From Candidatus Babelota bacterium (GTDB lineage Bacteria > Babelota > Babeliae > Babelales > Vermiphilaceae), in NCBI GenBank assembly GCA_029262615.1, contig JAJCZD010000008.1, positions 51,084 to 115,083 of the forward strand: 64,000 bases of DNA. Direction: 5' to 3'. Numbering within the stretch: position 1 is the first letter of the stretch; each line of letters begins with the position of its first letter. Made by a program: the position numbers and the translations under genes. A model generated the notes under the pieces. That model was given only the letters and a program-made list of their open reading frames with translations, had not been told where the DNA came from and searched no databases. Below, piece by piece: positions 61,576 through 64,000 of the stretch.

Positions 61576-61948
61576 TTAAAATCTTACAACATTTTTCATT
61601 GTTTGGTGAATAAGTTCATAATCTTTCTGAAGAAATCTATAAGTAGCTAATGCAATTTTTTGTTTATCTTGTAAGCTTTTTACCATCTGAAATATCTTTT
61701 CGTTGCAATTGCCCAACACAGGTAACTAATTCATCCAATTGATCTCGTAAGATGTGTAAATTATCATTCATAATCGAGGATGTAGTCGTATTGGGAATTT
61801 GGTCAAATGCTTCGGACATTTGTTTAAATAATTTTTTGACTTCTGATGCTATAGGCAACTCAACTTCTGTTTTCTGCCTTTTTTTAGGTGGTTTCATTCC
61901 ATTTAAAAAAGTAGAAAAAATAAAAATAACAAAAAATATTTTTTTCAT
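61576..61948 (-). pseudogene. Exported helical protein with frameshift
   Basis: The open frame gives 94 codons (61664-61948): signal peptide to FLNGM-KPPK, basic patch KKRQKTEVE, helices, and a stop after DGKKLTR. One base fewer in the A5 run (minus strand; 61677-61681) lets the frame go on as SLQDKQKIALATYRFLQK and further to a stop at 61576-61578, giving 123 residues of uniform helical character. I read this as a one-base insertion, real or from assembly. Confidence 0.55.
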
Positions 61949-61961
61949 ATTTTTTTTCTCG

Positions 61962-61970
61962 TGGTATAAA
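61962..61970 (+). promoter_or_regulatory. Extended -10 element for pyrD
   Basis: TGGTATAAA about 27 bases before the pyrD start; no clear -35. Confidence 0.4.
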
Positions 61971-61996
61971 AGTTAAAACCAAAAAGGAATAAATGT

Positions 61997-63037
61997 ATGT
62001 ATTATGATATCACTAAAACCTTTGAATTCAATTGCAAAACCCCACCTGCCATTGAATATAAAATAGCAACTCGCAGTAAGGCACCACAAGAGCAATGGCC
62101 AACTTTCTTGGGATATAAAATTGCCTCACGTATTGGCTTGGCTCCCTGTGGTGGATCAACGAGTGTTGGTATAAAAATTTTATCCCAAGCTGGTGTGGAT
62201 GTGTTTACCTACAAAACAATGCGCAGTTATTACCATGAATCGCATCCCCTACCGAACATGGTGCATGTTCAAAATACACCATTAACCAAAGATGATATGG
62301 GTAAACAAATAAAAAAATTGAATTCTCCAACAGATCCCGTTGCCATGACCACTTCATTTGGTAATCCTGCATTTGCCCCAGAATGGACACGGCAAGATAT
62401 TGCAAAAGCACGTAGTTATTTATCAGATGCCCAAGTGTTAATTGTTTCGGTCTATGGAAAAACTGATGAAGAATTTATTGCAGCAGCACAATTAGCTCAA
62501 GAGGCTGGAGCCCAAATTATTGAAGCAAATGTTTCCTGCCCAAATGTTAGTGACCTTCCACTATATAAAAAACCCGAAAAACTATTTCAGTTGTGTACCA
62601 AATTAAAAGCTACTACAGATCTACCATTACTGATTAAAGTAGGTTTATTTGATACAAAAGAACAAATGGAAGAAGTTTTTTGTATTGCTGCTCAAGCAGG
62701 GATTAATGGGATTAGCGGCATTAATGGCATTCCAATGGAGGTTGTTGATTATAATGGTAAGTCAGTATTTGCTGATAGCAGAACCGTTGCTGGCGTTGGA
62801 GGTGCCCCCATTTTTGAATTAGCAAAAAAATTTGTACGAGAGGCAAAAGAGATTATTCAAAAAAATAACTTAGATCTGAAATTAATTGCTATGGGTGGCG
62901 TGACCAAGCCAGAGGATTTTCAAACGTTATTAGATCTAGGGGCTGATATTGCAATGAGTGCAACCGGCCTGATGTATAATCCACTTTTGGCAATGGAATA
63001 TCATCAACAATCTAATATGCTAAAAAAAGCTCAATAA
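61997..63037 (+). CDS. pyrD: Dihydroorotate dehydrogenase-family protein
   Basis: 346 residues, TIM barrel with FMN site. ANVSCPNVSDLPLYKKPE carries the class 1 catalytic Cys/Asn phrase; LIKVGLF, GINGISGINGIP, and IAMGGVTKPEDFQTLL with GADIAMSATG are the FMN-phosphate loops. Oxidises dihydroorotate to orotate in pyrimidine synthesis; a dihydropyrimidine or tRNA dihydrouridine-like activity is less likely. AAAGGA upstream. Followed by pyrE, which supports the role. Confidence 0.8.
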   Translation: MYYDITKTFEFNCKTPPAIEYKIATRSKAPQEQWPTFLGYKIASRIGLAPCGGSTSVGIKILSQAGVDVFTYKTMRSYYHESHPLPNMVHVQNTPLTKDDMGKQIKKLNSPTDPVAMTTSFGNPAFAPEWTRQDIAKARSYLSDAQVLIVSVYGKTDEEFIAAAQLAQEAGAQIIEANVSCPNVSDLPLYKKPEKLFQLCTKLKATTDLPLLIKVGLFDTKEQMEEVFCIAAQAGINGISGINGIPMEVVDYNGKSVFADSRTVAGVGGAPIFELAKKFVREAKEIIQKNNLDLKLIAMGGVTKPEDFQTLLDLGADIAMSATGLMYNPLLAMEYHQQSNMLKKAQ

Positions 63038-63069
63038 AATGAAAAAAGAAAAATAAAAGGAAACTAAAA

Positions 63070-63681
63070 ATGACGCATACAACTCTTATAAACAAACTGT
63101 TTAATATTAGAGCTATCACTTTTGGAGAAGGTGCTACTCTCAATAGTGGCCTAGTATCTCCTCATTATTATATCGATATGCGTGTTATTGTTTCATACCC
63201 AGAAATACTCAAAGAAGTTGCGGACTGCCTGTGGGAAAAAATAAAAGATAAAGAATGTGATTTTATTTGTGGTGTACCTTATGCAGGTCTACCTATTGCA
63301 ACAGCAATGTCTCTCAATCACAATAAGCCGATGCTTATGCGCCGAAAAGAAAAAAAAGATCACGGCAGAAAAAAAATTATTGAAGGTGTTTATAAACCCG
63401 GTCAAAAAGTAATTATTGTTGAAGATCTATTTACTACAGGAAGTAGCACAATCGAGACTATAATCGACTTGGAAAAAGAAGATTTAATAGTTACGGACAT
63501 TGTTATTTTAATTGATCGGCAACAAGGAGGTGTGCAGCGTCTACAAAAAATGGGTTATCCAGTACACGTTGTTTTTTCATTAAATATAATTCTGGATCAA
63601 TTACGCATTGAGAAAAAAATCACCCAAGAACAATCGAATATGGTGATCAATTATGCAAAAGAAAACCAATTTCAATTATAA
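63070..63681 (+). CDS. pyrE: Orotate phosphoribosyltransferase
   Basis: 203 residues. Joins orotate and PRPP to OMP. MRRKEKKDHGRKKIIEG is the flexible catalytic loop, VIIVEDLFTTGSSTIETI the PRPP-binding motif. No membrane part. Follows pyrD by 32 bases. Other pyrimidine genes are not seen here, so dihydroorotate or orotate may come from the host. Confidence 0.9.
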   Translation: MTHTTLINKLFNIRAITFGEGATLNSGLVSPHYYIDMRVIVSYPEILKEVADCLWEKIKDKECDFICGVPYAGLPIATAMSLNHNKPMLMRRKEKKDHGRKKIIEGVYKPGQKVIIVEDLFTTGSSTIETIIDLEKEDLIVTDIVILIDRQQGGVQRLQKMGYPVHVVFSLNIILDQLRIEKKITQEQSNMVINYAKENQFQL

Positions 63682-63685
63682 TTTT

Positions 63686-64000
63686 TTAGTTTAGCAATGG
63701 ACAAAAACCGACATATTTTATAAATATTGCCCTGCTAAGACCTAGAGGCAATTGCTCAACATTAAATATTGAAACATCATTTGAAAATCGATTACCAACT
63801 GCTAAAAAGAGGCCATCTGGGCTGTAAGCAACTGACCTTGGCCCATCACCAGCTGCAAAGGGAGATCCAGCAATTTCTGTTAGAACTCCCGTTGTTTGGC
63901 TTACTGTAAAGATACTTACATCATCTGAGCTTATATTACCAACTGCTAAAAAAAAGCCATCTGGGCTGTAAGCAACTGACCTTGGTCCATCCCCAGCTGT
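63686..64000 (-). CDS. Beta-propeller protein, C-terminal end (5' cut)
   Basis: Last 104 residues of a gene that runs past the right edge; stop at 63686-63688. Two repeats, 48 residues (144 bp) apart: AGDGPRSVAYSPDGFFLAVG, followed by SSDDVSIFTVSQTTGVLTEI and then AGSPFA. This is the lactonase/YVTN-type propeller phrase. Repeats are nearly identical in DNA. N-terminus and export signal lie outside the window. Confidence 0.8.
   Translation of the reverse strand, partial: TAGDGPRSVAYSPDGFFLAVGNISSDDVSIFTVSQTTGVLTEIAGSPFAAGDGPRSVAYSPDGLFLAVGNRFSNDVSIFNVEQLPLGLSRAIFIKYVGFCPLLN
63813..64000 (-). repeat. 144-bp propeller repeats
   Basis: A 27-base word at 63813 recurs at 63957 (spacing 144). It encodes the same propeller blade twice. 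Confidence 0.75.

Noticed and set aside
1..64000. tRNA, rRNA, tmRNA, CRISPR array, IS or prophage genes
   Set aside because: I looked for tRNA-like clover arms, spaced direct repeats of 25-40 bases, transposase motifs and phage genes and saw none. The tandem repeats present are all protein-coding LRR, ANK or propeller units.

Overview
This 64 kb, AT-rich window (roughly one third G+C by eye) reads as a stretch of a small bacterial chromosome from a host-dependent organism, most like Candidatus Dependentiae (TM6; relatives of Babela). That placement is an inference. It rests on housekeeping genes of normal bacterial type packed between many Sec-exported proteins with eukaryote-like modules (ankyrin, leucine-rich repeats, WD40, Skp1-like and F-box-like segments), on very few biosynthesis genes, and on many short exported proteins I do not recognise. 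No tRNA, rRNA, CRISPR array, insertion sequence or phage gene was seen.

Layout. 1-3 kb: a cut Skp1-like gene, an exported helical protein, tgt and a SpoU RNA methylase. 3-8.2 kb: minus-strand run of five exported ankyrin proteins and one tiny exported peptide. 8.4-13.6 kb: an amino-acid permease, three tandem LRR paralogues (one a pseudogene), mraY. 13.8-23.8 kb: plus-strand core block with mnmG, lgt-dnaG-rpoD (start/stop overlaps) and a CBS/CorC membrane protein. 24-25.2 kb: a sparse region with small ORFs leading into an ABC-F ATPase. 27-28.8 kb: NfeD/SPFH pair. 28.8-34.7 kb: five F-box-like/ankyrin proteins in two tight groups. 35-36.9 kb: two alpha/beta-hydrolase paralogues. 36.9-40.8 kb: transketolase, a ComEC-like fragment with a degenerate nuclease domain, a DJ-1/PfpI protein. 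41-42.6 kb: three exported Arg/Gly-rich proteins. 42.7-47.4 kb: pgi-DoxX-zwf-gnd-cyclase operon, a sugar-phosphate/NADPH module that fits with transketolase. 47.6-51.2 kb: exported helical protein, three lipoprotein paralogues, a small ankyrin protein. 51.4-55.6 kb: acetamidase/formamidase, a Skp1-like/WD40 fusion, DUF421 protein, thioredoxin. 55.6-58.1 kb: five-gene operon of small exported proteins, three ending in a membrane helix. 58.3-64 kb: thioredoxin-like protein, two paralogous exported proteins, photolyase, a frameshifted exported protein, pyrD-pyrE, and a cut beta-propeller gene.

Three cross-cutting signals stand out. (1) 22 exported proteins share a small residue followed by Met at the predicted signal-peptidase site, most often Met-Asp, Met-Glu or Met-Asn; this marks nearly all proteins with eukaryote-like domains and is absent from most other exported proteins. 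(2) Two genes have a perfect signal peptide and Shine-Dalgarno but an ATA codon where the start should be. (3) At least four small or paralogous exported-protein genes are broken by one-base changes, mostly in homopolymer runs. Together, Skp1-like, F-box-like and ANK/LRR/WD40 modules look like parts for an exported ubiquitin-ligase-mimicking toolkit; that is a hypothesis from sequence resemblance.
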